A DNA stretch of 55,624 bases from contig CAJWZU010000014.1 in the NCBI GenBank assembly GCA_913050115.1, positions 1 through 55,624 of the forward strand, read 5' to 3'. Below are positions 26,239-35,467 of the stretch, in pieces. The stretch comes from an uncultured Cellvibrionales bacterium (GTDB lineage: Bacteria > Pseudomonadota > Gammaproteobacteria > Pseudomonadales > Cellvibrionaceae). The notes under the pieces were generated by a model. That model did no database searches, was not told where the DNA came from, and was given only the letters and a program-made list of their open reading frames with translations. A program made the position numbers and the translations under genes. Numbering within the stretch: position 1 is the stretch's first letter; each line of letters opens with the position of its first letter.

Positions 26239-26982
26239 ATGAGTGTTAAAGGTAAAGTAGCGCTAGTCACCGGTGCGAGTCGTGGTATTGGCGCAGCTAT
26301 AGCAGATCAGTTAGGTGCGGCCGGAGCGATTGTTATTGGAACCGCTACTAGTGATTCCGGTGCTGAAAAAATTTCGGCGCGTTTTGCAGAAAAAGGCGTT
26401 CAGGGTATAGGAAAAAAGCTCAATGTTACCGAGGCTGATTCTGTGGCCGAGCTGCTAAAGTCGATTGCTGATGAGTTTGGTGCGCCAGCCATTTTGGTTA
26501 ACAATGCTGGTATCACCAAGGATAACTTGTTGATGCGCATGAAAGATGATGAGTGGTTTGACGTTATCAATACTAATCTCAGCGCGGTATTTCGTTTGAG
26601 TAAAGCTGTTTTGCGCGGCATGATGAAGCAGCGCTGGGGGCGCATTATCAACATTGGCTCGGTTGTCGGGTCTATGGGTAATGCCGGCCAGTCTAATTAT
26701 GCCGCTACTAAAGCTGCGGTTGCGGGCTTTTCGCGCTCACTTGCGGCTGAAGTGGGTTCTCGTGGAATCACTGTAAACACGGTGGCTCCGGGTTTTATAG
26801 ATACCGATATGACCAAAGGCTTACCGGATGAGCAAAAGCAGCAGCTGTTGATGAAAATTCCTTTGGCCCGCCTAGGTCAGCCGGATGAAATTGCTTCGGT
26901 AGTGACCTTTTTGGCGGGTGATGGCGGTGGCTACATCAGCGGTGAGACAATCCAGGTCAATGGCGGTATGTATATGCAGTAG
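26239..26982 (+). CDS. fabG: 3-oxoacyl-ACP reductase FabG
   Basis: FabG is the NADPH-dependent ketoreductase of type II fatty-acid synthesis. The 247-residue short-chain dehydrogenase has the Rossmann motif TGASRGIG at 13-20, NNAG near 90, and the catalytic triad in GSVVGSMGNAGQSNYAATK (Ser, Tyr, Lys). It ends in GGMYMQ, like E. coli FabG (GGMYMV). It starts 53 bases after fabD with a GGGAG ribosome-binding site. Confidence 0.96.
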   Translation: MSVKGKVALVTGASRGIGAAIADQLGAAGAIVIGTATSDSGAEKISARFAEKGVQGIGKKLNVTEADSVAELLKSIADEFGAPAILVNNAGITKDNLLMRMKDDEWFDVINTNLSAVFRLSKAVLRGMMKQRWGRIINIGSVVGSMGNAGQSNYAATKAAVAGFSRSLAAEVGSRGITVNTVAPGFIDTDMTKGLPDEQKQQLLMKIPLARLGQPDEIASVVTFLAGDGGGYISGETIQVNGGMYMQ

Positions 26983-27043
26983 CTCTGATTGCCTAAAAAG
27001 CTTCAAATATTGTTGAATGTAGTGAAGTTTTTTAGGCGTGGGG

Positions 27044-27071
27044 TTACATCTGTCTAAATTCGATGTAAAAT
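27044..27071 (+). promoter_or_regulatory. Candidate promoter upstream of acpP
   Basis: TTACAT (27044-27049) and TAAAAT (27066-27071) are spaced by 16 bases in the 200-base gap between fabG and acpP. A dedicated acpP promoter is expected because ACP is needed in large excess over the enzymes. The leader would be about 105 bases. Confidence 0.45.
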
Positions 27072-27184
27072 GCGCGTCGATTTCGGCTTTTGCCTGATTT
27101 AAAAATTTTTCAAGCAGTGTGTGTTTTAATTCTGGCGGCTTGATACCAACTTATTATTTGTTAACTACAGAGTAGAGAAACGAT

Positions 27185-27421
27185 ATGAGCAGCATCGAAG
27201 AACGCGTAAAGAAAATTGTTGCCGAACAGCTGGGCGTTAAAGAAGAAGAAGTAAAAATTGAAGCTTCTTTCGTTGAAGATCTGGGCGCCGACTCCCTAGA
27301 TACTGTAGAGCTGGTTATGGCTCTAGAAGAGGAATTCGAGACCGAAATTCCTGACGACGAAGCAGAGAAGATCACAACCGTTCAGCTGGCAGTTAGCTAC
27401 ATCAACGCCAACTTAGGTTAA
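27185..27421 (+). CDS. acpP: Acyl carrier protein
   Basis: The 78-residue acidic four-helix carrier of growing acyl chains. The 4'-phosphopantetheine attachment serine is S37 in [13 protein letters not shown]. The protein matches E. coli AcpP over nearly its full length, from [18 protein letters not shown] onward. It is flanked by a candidate promoter and a terminator, consistent with extra, independent expression inside the fab cluster. Confidence 0.97.
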   Translation: MSSIEERVKKIVAEQLGVKEEEVKIEASFVEDLGADSLDTVELVMALEEEFETEIPDDEAEKITTVQLAVSYINANLG

Positions 27422-27452
27422 TCGCTCGGCGCAAGCCGCGATTAAGTCTTCT

Positions 27453-27494
27453 CAAAAGCCGTTCTATTGCAAAATAGTACGGCTTTTGTTTTAT
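27453..27494 (+). terminator. Terminator after acpP
   Basis: CAAAAGCCGT pairs with ACGGCTTTTG, and the inner CTATT/AATAG extends the stem; TTTTGTTTT follows. It lies 31 bases after the acpP stop and probably reduces transcription into fabF. Confidence 0.8.
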
Positions 27495-27578
27495 GGGATG
27501 CAGTGAATTAAATCCAATCGTTGTACCCACCGATTAAGTAAAGCGCTAAAGAGTGCTGGCAGATAGTGGAGATCTTAG

Positions 27579-28817
27579 GTGTCGCGTAAAAGAGTTGTAG
27601 TTACCGGTTTGGGTATGATTACTGCCTTAGGTAATAGCGTTGAAGAAACTTGGGCAGGCCTTCTTGCGGGCAAGAGTGGTGTAGCTCCCATCGACTCTTT
27701 TGATACCTCTGCTTTTAGCACTCGCTTTAGTGCGTCAGTAAAAAACCTTGATGTAGCTAACTATTTACCTACGAAAGAGGCGCGCCGCATGGACGCCTTT
27801 ATACAGTACGGCATGGTGGCTGGTATCCAAGCAATGCAGGATTCTGGGCTGGAGATTACCGAGGAGCTAGCGCCTCGCGCCGGCGCTATTATTGGCTCCG
27901 GCATCGGGGGTATCGGCACTATCGAAGAGGGTCGGCTTACCATTGAAAAGAGCGGTCCTCGCAAAATATCGCCATTCTTTGTGCCAGGCGCCATCATTAA
28001 TATGATTTCCGGCAACCTGTCCATTAAATACAATCTGCGCGGCCCCAATATAGCGGTCACAACTGCCTGTACAACCGGTACCCATAGTATTGGTTTGGCA
28101 GCGCGCACTATTCAATATGGCGACGCCGATGTAATGCTAGCTGGTGGTGCCGAAATGGCAACTACCCAGACGGGTTTGGGTGGTTTTGCTGCCGCACGTG
28201 CGCTGTCTACTCGTAATGATGATCCGCAGGCGGCCAGTCGCCCTTGGGATAAAGATCGCGATGGTTTTGTTTTAGGTGATGGTGCTGGCGTGTTGGTGCT
28301 GGAAGAATATGAGCATGCCAAGGCCCGTGGCGCCAAGATTTACGCAGAAGTAACCGGTTTCGGCGCTAGCGGCGACGCTTATCATATGACATCACCGCCA
28401 GCCGATGGTGCCGGTGCAGCCCTGTCGATGCAAAATGCTATTAAAGATGCCGGTATCGATGCCAGCAGTATTCATTACATTAATGCCCATGGAACCTCTA
28501 CACCTACAGGTGATAAGGCCGAATGCAGTGCTGTTAAGACCGTAATGGGTTCTGCGGCGAGCCAGGTAGCGGTAAGCTCGACAAAATCCATGATTGGTCA
28601 CTTGTTAGGTGCAGCGGGTGCAGTTGAAGCAATTTTCAGTGTTTTGGCGATTCGTGATCAAGTGGCGCCGCCCACTATCAATCTCGACAATCCCGACGAT
28701 GGGTGTGATCTAAACTTTGTGCCGCATACAGCACAAGAAATTAAGATCGACACTGTATTGTCGAATTCCTTCGGTTTTGGCGGTACTAATGGCTCGCTGA
28801 TTTTCGGTAAAGTTTAA
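27579..28817 (+). CDS. fabF: 3-oxoacyl-ACP synthase II FabF
   Basis: FabF condenses malonyl-ACP with acyl-ACP during chain elongation. The catalytic cysteine is in [12 protein letters not shown] near residue 165. The two histidines lie in [11 protein letters not shown] and [15 protein letters not shown], and the closing [12 protein letters not shown] block is present. The 412-residue length is normal. The start is GTG 27579, giving [14 protein letters not shown], the family opening; GGAG lies 10 bases upstream. Confidence 0.95.
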   Translation: MSRKRVVVTGLGMITALGNSVEETWAGLLAGKSGVAPIDSFDTSAFSTRFSASVKNLDVANYLPTKEARRMDAFIQYGMVAGIQAMQDSGLEITEELAPRAGAIIGSGIGGIGTIEEGRLTIEKSGPRKISPFFVPGAIINMISGNLSIKYNLRGPNIAVTTACTTGTHSIGLAARTIQYGDADVMLAGGAEMATTQTGLGGFAAARALSTRNDDPQAASRPWDKDRDGFVLGDGAGVLVLEEYEHAKARGAKIYAEVTGFGASGDAYHMTSPPADGAGAALSMQNAIKDAGIDASSIHYINAHGTSTPTGDKAECSAVKTVMGSAASQVAVSSTKSMIGHLLGAAGAVEAIFSVLAIRDQVAPPTINLDNPDDGCDLNFVPHTAQEIKIDTVLSNSFGFGGTNGSLIFGKV

Positions 28818-28836
28818 GCACGTAAAGAACATCAAG

Positions 28837-28872
28837 AACGGCGAACCCATCGAAGCTTGGCTCGCCGTTTTT
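28837..28872 (+). terminator. Terminator after fabF
   Basis: AACGGCGA (28837-28844) pairs with TCGCCGTT (28862-28869), followed by TTT and then G. It lies 20 bases after fabF and 29 bases before pabC. Confidence 0.75.
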
Positions 28873-28900
28873 GTTGGGTGTTTAGTTGTAATAACAGCCT

Positions 28901-29809
28901 ATGAAAAATTCAAAATCGGTTAGTGCTTTTACGTTTGAACCTATTGTCGCTGTAAACGGCGTAATAGGTGCAGGGGTATCTCCTCTTGATCGTGGTTTTA
29001 ATTACGGCGATGGCCTGTTTGAAACGGTTCGACTGGACTCGTGCAGTGGCCGGGCGTATTTACCGCTGTGGTCGTTGCATCGTCGGCGTCTGCTGGATTC
29101 ATGTTCTCGCCTGCTGATCTCGCTCGATCCTGAGAGGTTAGACAGTGCTGTGGAGCAGTTGTTGCAACAGGCCGTTAGTCATAACATTGAGCAGGCTGTA
29201 GTGAAGGTTGTAGTGTCACGCGGCGTTGGCGGACGCGGCTATTTAGCGCCTGAATCGATATTGGCCACTCTTTGTGTTGGCTTATACCCCCCAGCGGTTA
29301 ACTCTCTGGCTAATGTGCAGGAGGGTGTACATCTGCATTTGTGTCAGCAACGCTTATCGAGCAATTCATCGTTGGCGGGCATGAAGCACTTAAGTAAGCT
29401 GGAATATGTATTGGCTCGTTCTGAGTGGCGAGATAAGCCGCTTGCTGAGGGGGTGCTGTTGGATGCCGCCGGCAATGTTGTCGAGGGGACCTTTAGTAAT
29501 GTGTTTGTTGTGCTAGAGGGTAAGCTACTGACTCCGGCATTACTTGAATGTGGTGTAGCGGGCGTTATGCGCCGGCTTATTTTAGACGTCTTGGCACCAA
29601 AATTGGGCGTGGTCGTATTGGAGTCGGATATCTCTTTAGTTGAGCTCGAAGCGGCTGATGAGGTGTTTACCTGCAACAGTGTCTGCGGCATTTGGCCTGC
29701 GCTGTCGTTGTCGGGCGCTGTGTTGAAGTGCGGCTGGCACCGTGGCGCACTGACAATACGGTTACAGGCCGAGTTGGATACTCACTTATTGGAGCTTGCC
29801 CGTGCTTAA
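28901..29809 (+). CDS. pabC: Aminodeoxychorismate lyase PabC
   Basis: PabC is a PLP enzyme that splits 4-amino-4-deoxychorismate into p-aminobenzoate and pyruvate for folate synthesis. The 302-residue class IV aminotransferase fold has RGFNYGDGLFETVR at about 27-41, the PLP lysine in GMKHLSKLEYVLA, and EGTFSNVFVV. The FETVR start and the context beside mltG favour PabC over branched-chain or D-amino-acid transaminases. Its stop overlaps the mltG start by 8 bases. Confidence 0.92.
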   Translation: MKNSKSVSAFTFEPIVAVNGVIGAGVSPLDRGFNYGDGLFETVRLDSCSGRAYLPLWSLHRRRLLDSCSRLLISLDPERLDSAVEQLLQQAVSHNIEQAVVKVVVSRGVGGRGYLAPESILATLCVGLYPPAVNSLANVQEGVHLHLCQQRLSSNSSLAGMKHLSKLEYVLARSEWRDKPLAEGVLLDAAGNVVEGTFSNVFVVLEGKLLTPALLECGVAGVMRRLILDVLAPKLGVVVLESDISLVELEAADEVFTCNSVCGIWPALSLSGAVLKCGWHRGALTIRLQAELDTHLLELARA

Positions 29810-30827
29810 AAAAGTATTGTTCTCAACGCTGTTGTTGTTGCTTGCCTCATTCTTGCTGGTTGGTGTTTGGTTTGATCGATGGCTGCAGCAGCCACTTAAT
29901 CTGCCAGTACAAGGGCTTGAGTATCAGCTGGAGTCGGGTGCTTCGGTGGCCCGCGTGGCCTACGACTTAAATCGTCGCGGAGTACTGTCTTATCCTAAGG
30001 TTTTTCTTCTTTATGCACGGCTAACGCATCAAACCTCGGTTAAGCTGGGCCGTTATCAGATACCGCAGGCCAGTACTGCGCCGCAGTTGTTGCAGCAGTT
30101 ACTAGGGGGCAAGGTTATTAGTTATAAATTGACCTTGGTGGAAGGCTGGACTTATCGGCAGGCGCTCAGTTACTTGCACGCTCAATCAAATCTACAGCAG
30201 CGTCTACACGCAAATGATTGGCCGCAAAACAAGAGATTGCTAGGCACGGATATTGACCATCCCGAGGGTTGGTTCTTTCCAGATACCTATACCTATACTG
30301 CTGGCGACAGTGATGTTGATGTTTTTCAGCGTGCACATAAAGCTATGCAGCAAACGCTGCAACAGGAGTGGCTGAGGCGGGCGAAAAATCTGCCCTACAA
30401 GGATGCCTACCAAGCTTTAGTTATGGCATCGATTGTCGAGCGCGAGACTGGCGCCCCCAGTGAACGCGAGCAGATTGCCGGTGTGTTTGTGCGTCGCCTT
30501 AATCTAGGTATGCGCTTACAGACGGACCCGACTGTTATTTACGGTATGGGTGAGCGCTATAAAGGCAATATTCGTCGCTCAGACCTTAGGGCTAAGACCC
30601 CTTATAATACTTATACAATGCACGGTTTACCGCCCACGCCTATAGCCCTGCCGGGGCGCGAGGCAATTTATGCCGCTCTGCACCCAGATGCGTCGCGGGC
30701 GGTGTACTTTGTTGCCCGTGGCGATGGCAGTCACCAGTTCTCAGACAATTTGGCGGACCACAATAAAGCTGTGCGCAAATATCAGCTTCGGCGTCGCGAT
30801 GACTATCGCTCTGCACCGGCACCTTAG
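29802..30827 (+). CDS. mltG: Endolytic murein transglycosylase MltG
   Basis: MltG is an inner-membrane lytic transglycosylase that releases nascent glycan strands. It has one N-terminal span (about 3-22), a LysM-like region, and the YceG catalytic domain with the active-site glutamate in MASIVERETG, followed by RLQTDPTVIYGMG and NTYTMHGLPPTPIALPG. I take GTG 29802, with GGAG seven bases upstream, rather than TTG 29796. It overlaps pabC by 8 bases, so translation is coupled. In most relatives tmk, holB, pilZ and tatD come next; here glnS does. Confidence 0.93.
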   Translation: MLKKVLFSTLLLLLASFLLVGVWFDRWLQQPLNLPVQGLEYQLESGASVARVAYDLNRRGVLSYPKVFLLYARLTHQTSVKLGRYQIPQASTAPQLLQQLLGGKVISYKLTLVEGWTYRQALSYLHAQSNLQQRLHANDWPQNKRLLGTDIDHPEGWFFPDTYTYTAGDSDVDVFQRAHKAMQQTLQQEWLRRAKNLPYKDAYQALVMASIVERETGAPSEREQIAGVFVRRLNLGMRLQTDPTVIYGMGERYKGNIRRSDLRAKTPYNTYTMHGLPPTPIALPGREAIYAALHPDASRAVYFVARGDGSHQFSDNLADHNKAVRKYQLRRRDDYRSAPAP

Positions 30828-30921
30828 TCTAGGAAAGGCGCGCTCATAGCTTTACAATAGTCGGCTGAATTTTACGGTCTTGCAGCGAGCGAGACCGACT
30901 GTTTACCGGAATGACTGAACT

Positions 30922-32634
30922 ATGAACGACAATACGACCGATACTGCTTCGCCTGACGTCAAACCTTTGAATTTTCTGCAGCAAATCATCAAGAAAGATC
31001 TTGCTGACGGTGCGCACACTCAAATTACTACTCGTTTCCCCCCCGAGCCCAATGGCTATCTGCACATTGGTCATGCCAAGGCGATTTGCCTAAACTTTGG
31101 CTTGGCGCAGGAGTTTGGTGGCGGTTGTAACCTACGCTTCGATGACACCAATCCAGAAAAAGAAGATCAGGAGTACATCGACTCGATTACCCGCGACGTT
31201 CAGTGGTTAGGTTTTGAGTGGGCTGGCGAGATAAAATACGCTTCCAGTTACTTTGAGACTTTTTATCAGTGGGCGCAGCACCTGATAGAGACCGGCAAGG
31301 CTTATGTTTGCCATCTAAGTGCAGACCAGGCGCGGAAATACCGCGGTGACACTAAAGTAGCCGGTACCAATAGCCCTTACCGCGACCGCAGTGTTGATGA
31401 GAATCTTGCTGAATTGGCCAAGATGCGTGCTGGCGACTACGACGAAGGCGCATGTACGCTGCGCGCCAAAATTGATATGGCTGCGCCCAACTTCAATCTG
31501 CGCGACCCAATGTTGTATCGCATTCGCAAGCAGACTCACCATCAGACTGGCGACAAATGGTGCATTTACCCCACCTATGACTTTGCCCATGGTCAGGAAG
31601 ATGCCATCGAAGGCGTTACCCATTCTATTTGTACGCTGGAATTTGCCGATCACCGCCCGTTGTATGAGTGGTTTACGGCCAATTTGCCCGTTCCAAGTCA
31701 GCCTCGTCAGTATGAATTTGCTCGTCTGGAGCTTAATTATACAGTTACCTCCAAACGCAAATTAAAACAGTTGGTTGATGAGAATCTCGTTGACGGTTGG
31801 GATGATCCTCGTATGCCGACCATAGCCGGTATGCGCCGCCGCGGTTACAGTGCCGACTCTATCCGCAATTTCTGCGACTTAATCGGCGTAACTAAATCTG
31901 GCAGCACCATTGATGTTGGTACCCTGGAATTCGCGGTGCGTGACGACCTGAATGAAAATGCACCACGCGCCATGTGTGTGCTCGACCCGGTTAAAGTTGT
32001 TATCGATAACTTTGCCGAGTGTAATACGGTCGATGGAATAGAGTTGCTGTCGCAACCGGCGCACCCAAATCGCGAAGAGCTCGGTAAACGAGAGCTGCCT
32101 TTCACGGAAACCTTATACATAGATCGCGCCGACTTCACTGAAGACACCACCTTGTCGCGTAAAAAGTTTAAGCGTTTGGTGGCGGGTGAATACGTGCGCT
32201 TGCGGGGCGCCTACGTGATCAAGTCTAACGATATCGTTAAAGATAACCAGGGCAACATTACTGAGCTGCGCTGCTCGCTTGTGCCTAATACGGTGGGTGA
32301 AAATCCGCCCGAGGGTATTCGCCCGCGGGGCGTGATTCACTGGGTCAGTGCTGAGAAAAATATTGACTGTGAAGTGCGTTTGTACGATCGCCTCTTTAAT
32401 GCTGCCGCGCCAGATGCTGGCGATAAAAACTTTATCGACGCACTCAACCCTGAGTCGTTACAGATTATTCAAGGCTGCAAAGCAGAGTTGAGTTTGCAAA
32501 GTGCACAAATCGAACAGAGTTACCAGTTTGAGCGCGAAGGTTATTTTTGCCTCGACAGTAAGCACAGCTGTGATGAAAAATTTGTTTTCAATCGTGCCAT
32601 AGGCTTAAAAGATAACTGGGCAAACAAGGTTTAA
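30922..32634 (+). CDS. glnS: Glutaminyl-tRNA synthetase
   Basis: Class I aminoacyl-tRNA synthetase charging tRNA-Gln. The HIGH signature is GYLHIGHAK near residues 46-54 and the KMSKS-type loop is VTSKRKL near residue 275. The [11 protein letters not shown] block and the C-terminal beta-barrel anticodon domain are present. The 570-residue length is close to that of E. coli (554). It is followed by cysS after 2 bases, so the two are co-transcribed, as in Pseudomonas. Confidence 0.96.
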   Translation: MNDNTTDTASPDVKPLNFLQQIIKKDLADGAHTQITTRFPPEPNGYLHIGHAKAICLNFGLAQEFGGGCNLRFDDTNPEKEDQEYIDSITRDVQWLGFEWAGEIKYASSYFETFYQWAQHLIETGKAYVCHLSADQARKYRGDTKVAGTNSPYRDRSVDENLAELAKMRAGDYDEGACTLRAKIDMAAPNFNLRDPMLYRIRKQTHHQTGDKWCIYPTYDFAHGQEDAIEGVTHSICTLEFADHRPLYEWFTANLPVPSQPRQYEFARLELNYTVTSKRKLKQLVDENLVDGWDDPRMPTIAGMRRRGYSADSIRNFCDLIGVTKSGSTIDVGTLEFAVRDDLNENAPRAMCVLDPVKVVIDNFAECNTVDGIELLSQPAHPNREELGKRELPFTETLYIDRADFTEDTTLSRKKFKRLVAGEYVRLRGAYVIKSNDIVKDNQGNITELRCSLVPNTVGENPPEGIRPRGVIHWVSAEKNIDCEVRLYDRLFNAAAPDAGDKNFIDALNPESLQIIQGCKAELSLQSAQIEQSYQFEREGYFCLDSKHSCDEKFVFNRAIGLKDNWANKV

Positions 32635-32636
32635 CT

Positions 32637-34019
32637 ATGACATTAAAAATATACAACACTAAAACCCGCCAGAAAGAAGTGTTTCAGCCTTTAGTTGCCG
32701 ACCAGGTAAAAATGTACGTCTGTGGTCCCACGGTTTATAACTTAGTGCACATTGGCAATGCTCGTCCGGTGGTGGTCTTCGATACACTTTTTCGCCTGTT
32801 GCAAACACAGTTTAAAGATGTGACCTACGCGCGCAACATTACCGATATCGACGACAAGATCATGAGGGCGGCAGCGGAGCAGGGCATCGAGATTTCAGAG
32901 CTGGCATCAACTTTTGCCGCCGAGTTTGAAAATGACATGGCGCAGTTGAATAACTTGGCGCCAAGTATTACCCCTTATGCTACCGATCACCTGCCAGAAA
33001 TGATTGCCATGATCGAGCGCCTGATTGAAAAGGGTCATGCCTACGCCTCTGAAGGGCATGTGCTCTTCGCAGTAAAATCTATGGCCGACTATGGCAAACT
33101 GTCAAACCGTACTCTGGACGATATGCTCGACGGTGCTCGCGTTGAAGTGGCCAGTTATAAAAAATACGCTGCAGACTTTGTTCTCTGGAAGCCGTCGGCC
33201 GATCACGAGCCCGGCTGGGCAAGCCCGTGGGGCCGGGGGCGCCCTGGCTGGCATCTGGAATGTTCGGCGATGATTAAAAAACATCTCGGCGAGACTATAG
33301 ATATTCACGGCGGTGGTCGCGATTTGATTTTTCCACACCATGAAAACGAAGTGGCGCAGAGCTGCTGTGCCAACGATGCTGATGAGTACGTGCGCTATTG
33401 GATGCACAACGGCTATATCAATATTGGTGGTGAGAAAATGTCCAAGTCATTGGGTAATTTCCGTACCGTTCGCGACTTGTTGAAACTGTTTAAAGGTGAG
33501 GTGATTCGTTTTGCTCTGTTGTCCGCGCAGTACCGCTCGGAAATGGACTTCTCAGCGGAGTTGTTGGAGGAGTCAAGGTCGAGTTTAGATTCGCTTTATG
33601 GGGCGCTGCGCGATAGCGCTTCCGTGTCGCCTGACTACAGCGTCAGTATTAGCGAAGAACCGGCCTACTTGGCACTACTAGACGATCTAAGTACGCCCAT
33701 CGCCATTCGCGAATTGCACCAGCTCGCCAAATCATTAAATAAAGCCGATGCAGTCGATAAGCCTCGGATTAAAGCGACCTTGCTTAAGTTGGCTGGCATT
33801 ATGGGTTTGCTTGGTAGTGATGCAGAAGAGTGGTTTACCACCAATGCTTCTGAGGATGGCATTGCAGCCGCCGACATTGAAGCCTTAATTCTTGAACGCA
33901 CCCAGGCTAAAAAAGATCGCAACTTTGCTCGCTCCGACGAGATTCGCGATAACTTGTTGGCCGAGGGTGTTGTCTTAGAGGACTCGCGTGAAGGCACTCA
34001 ATGGCGCCGCCAAAGCTAA
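32637..34019 (+). CDS. cysS: Cysteinyl-tRNA synthetase
   Basis: Class I synthetase charging tRNA-Cys. [16 protein letters not shown] near residue 29 holds the first zinc cysteine and the HIGH motif; further zinc ligands are in WHLECSAM and [15 protein letters not shown] is the KMSKS loop. The 460-residue length matches E. coli (461). It starts 2 bases after glnS. In Pseudomonas the ppiB-lpxH pair lies next to glnS-cysS; here it is 27 kb away. Confidence 0.97.
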   Translation: MTLKIYNTKTRQKEVFQPLVADQVKMYVCGPTVYNLVHIGNARPVVVFDTLFRLLQTQFKDVTYARNITDIDDKIMRAAAEQGIEISELASTFAAEFENDMAQLNNLAPSITPYATDHLPEMIAMIERLIEKGHAYASEGHVLFAVKSMADYGKLSNRTLDDMLDGARVEVASYKKYAADFVLWKPSADHEPGWASPWGRGRPGWHLECSAMIKKHLGETIDIHGGGRDLIFPHHENEVAQSCCANDADEYVRYWMHNGYINIGGEKMSKSLGNFRTVRDLLKLFKGEVIRFALLSAQYRSEMDFSAELLEESRSSLDSLYGALRDSASVSPDYSVSISEEPAYLALLDDLSTPIAIRELHQLAKSLNKADAVDKPRIKATLLKLAGIMGLLGSDAEEWFTTNASEDGIAAADIEALILERTQAKKDRNFARSDEIRDNLLAEGVVLEDSREGTQWRRQS

Positions 34020-34041
34020 ACATACCAACCAAGGATGACAA

Positions 34042-35064
34042 ATGACTGATACAACAATTCATTTAGGTTCAACCGTGCAGGGCGGGACTATTGCGCCTGA
34101 ATTTCGTTTTCGCCGCCTGCGCCGCAGCAATACATTGCGCCAGTTGATGCGAGATACCACCCTCTCGGTTGATGATTTTATTCTGCCAATTTTTGTCGAA
34201 GAGGGCATTAAAGAGCCGGTCGCAATCACTTCAATGCCAAATGTATTTCGCTATCCGGAAAGCCAGTTGGGAGGGGTTGTTCAACGCGCTTGGAACTTGG
34301 GTATTAAAGCGGTGGTTTTATTTGGTGTCTCGCATCATAAAGATGATTGTGGCAGCGATACTTGGTCGGATGACGGTTTAATGGCGAGGATGATTCGTAT
34401 CGCTAAAGCGGCGCAACCGCAGATGCTAGTAATCAGTGATAACTGCTTTTGCGAGTACACAGATCACGGTCATTGCGGTGTGGTCGATATGCACGAGGGT
34501 GACGTCGATAACGACGCAACGCTAATTAATTTGCAACAACAGGTGTTAACGGCGGCGGCGGCGGGCGTAGATATGATCGCGCCATCTGGCATGATGGACG
34601 GTATGATCCTAGCCATTCGTCAGGCGCTGGACGAAAATGGTTTTGCTCACATTCCTGTTATGAGCTATTCCACCAAGTTTGCTTCTGCTTTCTACGGCCC
34701 ATTTCGAGACGCGGTTGATTCCAGCTTTAAAGGCTCGCGCAACACCTACCAGATGGACCCATGCAATGGTCGCGAGGCGTTGGCCGAATCCATGCAGGAC
34801 GAAATGGAAGGCGCCGACATTCTGATGGTGAAACCAGGGCTTGCATACCTTGATATTATTGCCGAGATTCGCGCTAATTCCTCGCGTCCACTGGCTGTTT
34901 ATCATGTCAGTGGTGAATACGCGATGATTAAAGCGGGAGCTGCGGCGGGTGTTATTGATGAGAAAGCGGTGGTGTTAGAGACCATGACGGCCTTTAAGCG
35001 CGCCGGCTGTAATTTGATTATTACCTACTACGCCGAACAGTTGGCCCAATGGCTGAAGCCCTAA
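34042..35064 (+). CDS. hemB: Delta-aminolevulinic acid dehydratase (porphobilinogen synthase)
   Basis: HemB condenses two 5-aminolevulinate molecules to porphobilinogen in heme synthesis. The zinc-binding cysteines are in DNCFCEYTDHGHCG, so this is the zinc-dependent type (E. coli-like), not the magnesium type of P. aeruginosa. The Schiff-base lysines are in SYSTKFASAFYGPFRDA and MVKPGLAYLDI. The 340-residue length is typical. It is 22 bases after cysS and 18 bases before a small lipoprotein gene, so it may head or precede the transcript of the downstream mks/jet block. Confidence 0.95.
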   Translation: MTDTTIHLGSTVQGGTIAPEFRFRRLRRSNTLRQLMRDTTLSVDDFILPIFVEEGIKEPVAITSMPNVFRYPESQLGGVVQRAWNLGIKAVVLFGVSHHKDDCGSDTWSDDGLMARMIRIAKAAQPQMLVISDNCFCEYTDHGHCGVVDMHEGDVDNDATLINLQQQVLTAAAAGVDMIAPSGMMDGMILAIRQALDENGFAHIPVMSYSTKFASAFYGPFRDAVDSSFKGSRNTYQMDPCNGREALAESMQDEMEGADILMVKPGLAYLDIIAEIRANSSRPLAVYHVSGEYAMIKAGAAAGVIDEKAVVLETMTAFKRAGCNLIITYYAEQLAQWLKP

Positions 35065-35082
35065 TAAGAAGAGATTAACGTT

Positions 35083-35241
35083 ATGAAATTCATTTGTATT
35101 GCGGCGGCAGTATTGTTGCTAAACGCTTGCTCTGCTGAGGTTGGCTCCGACAGTTGGTGTGCCGACTTGAAAGAAAAGCCGAAGGGCGAGTGGAACAGTA
35201 ATGACGCGGGCAACTTTGCCAAGCATTGTGTGTTTAAGTAA
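35083..35241 (+). CDS. Small DUF3012-type lipoprotein
   Basis: A 52-residue protein, too short for most gene tracks. It has a classic lipoprotein signal (hydrophobic run ending in a lipobox LLNAC, cysteine at 16), so the mature part of about 37 residues should be attached to a membrane. The mature sequence EVGSDSWCADLKEKPKGEW...NFAKHCVF matches my recall of DUF3012: two conserved cysteines, WC and HC, with KEKPKG between. A good ribosome-binding region (AAGAAGAG) lies upstream. Its stop TAA overlaps the ATG of the next gene (TAATGA), so the two are translationally coupled. Function unknown. Confidence 0.8.
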   Translation: MKFICIAAAVLLLNACSAEVGSDSWCADLKEKPKGEWNSNDAGNFAKHCVFK

Positions 35242-35465
35242 TGACGCCCACGCAAAAAGTCGCGCTTTATATCGCTATTATTATTGGCAGCGCCACCTTG
35301 TTAGTGGCCGGCGCTGCATTGATTTTTTTTGCCGATACTGAGATTGTTCGCGGCAGTGATCACTGGTGTGACATTCAAACAGAGTTACCTCACAAAGCTT
35401 GGCAGGAGCCCGATTTTGCATTATATGCAAAAGAGTGTCTCGACCCCGCACCGATTATTTACTGA
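35241..35465 (+). CDS. Small single-span protein with a DUF3012-like tail
   Basis: This 74-residue protein has one strong transmembrane span at about residues 9-30, followed by an external or periplasmic segment with a WC...W...YAKEC spacing that mirrors the preceding lipoprotein (SDSWC...W...FAKHC). I infer the two are diverged paralogues, one lipid-anchored and one membrane-spanning. Its start overlaps the upstream stop and its own stop is 2 bases before the kleisin-like gene. That tight packing ties it to the mks/jet operon. No function is known. Confidence 0.7.
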   Translation: MTPTQKVALYIAIIIGSATLLVAGAALIFFADTEIVRGSDHWCDIQTELPHKAWQEPDFALYAKECLDPAPIIY

Positions 35466-35467
35466 TT

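Noticed and set aside
35399-35467. Upstream TTG start for the JetA/MksF-like gene
   Set aside because: It would overlap the small membrane-protein gene by 67 bases, while ATG 35468 begins at the conserved [12 protein letters not shown].
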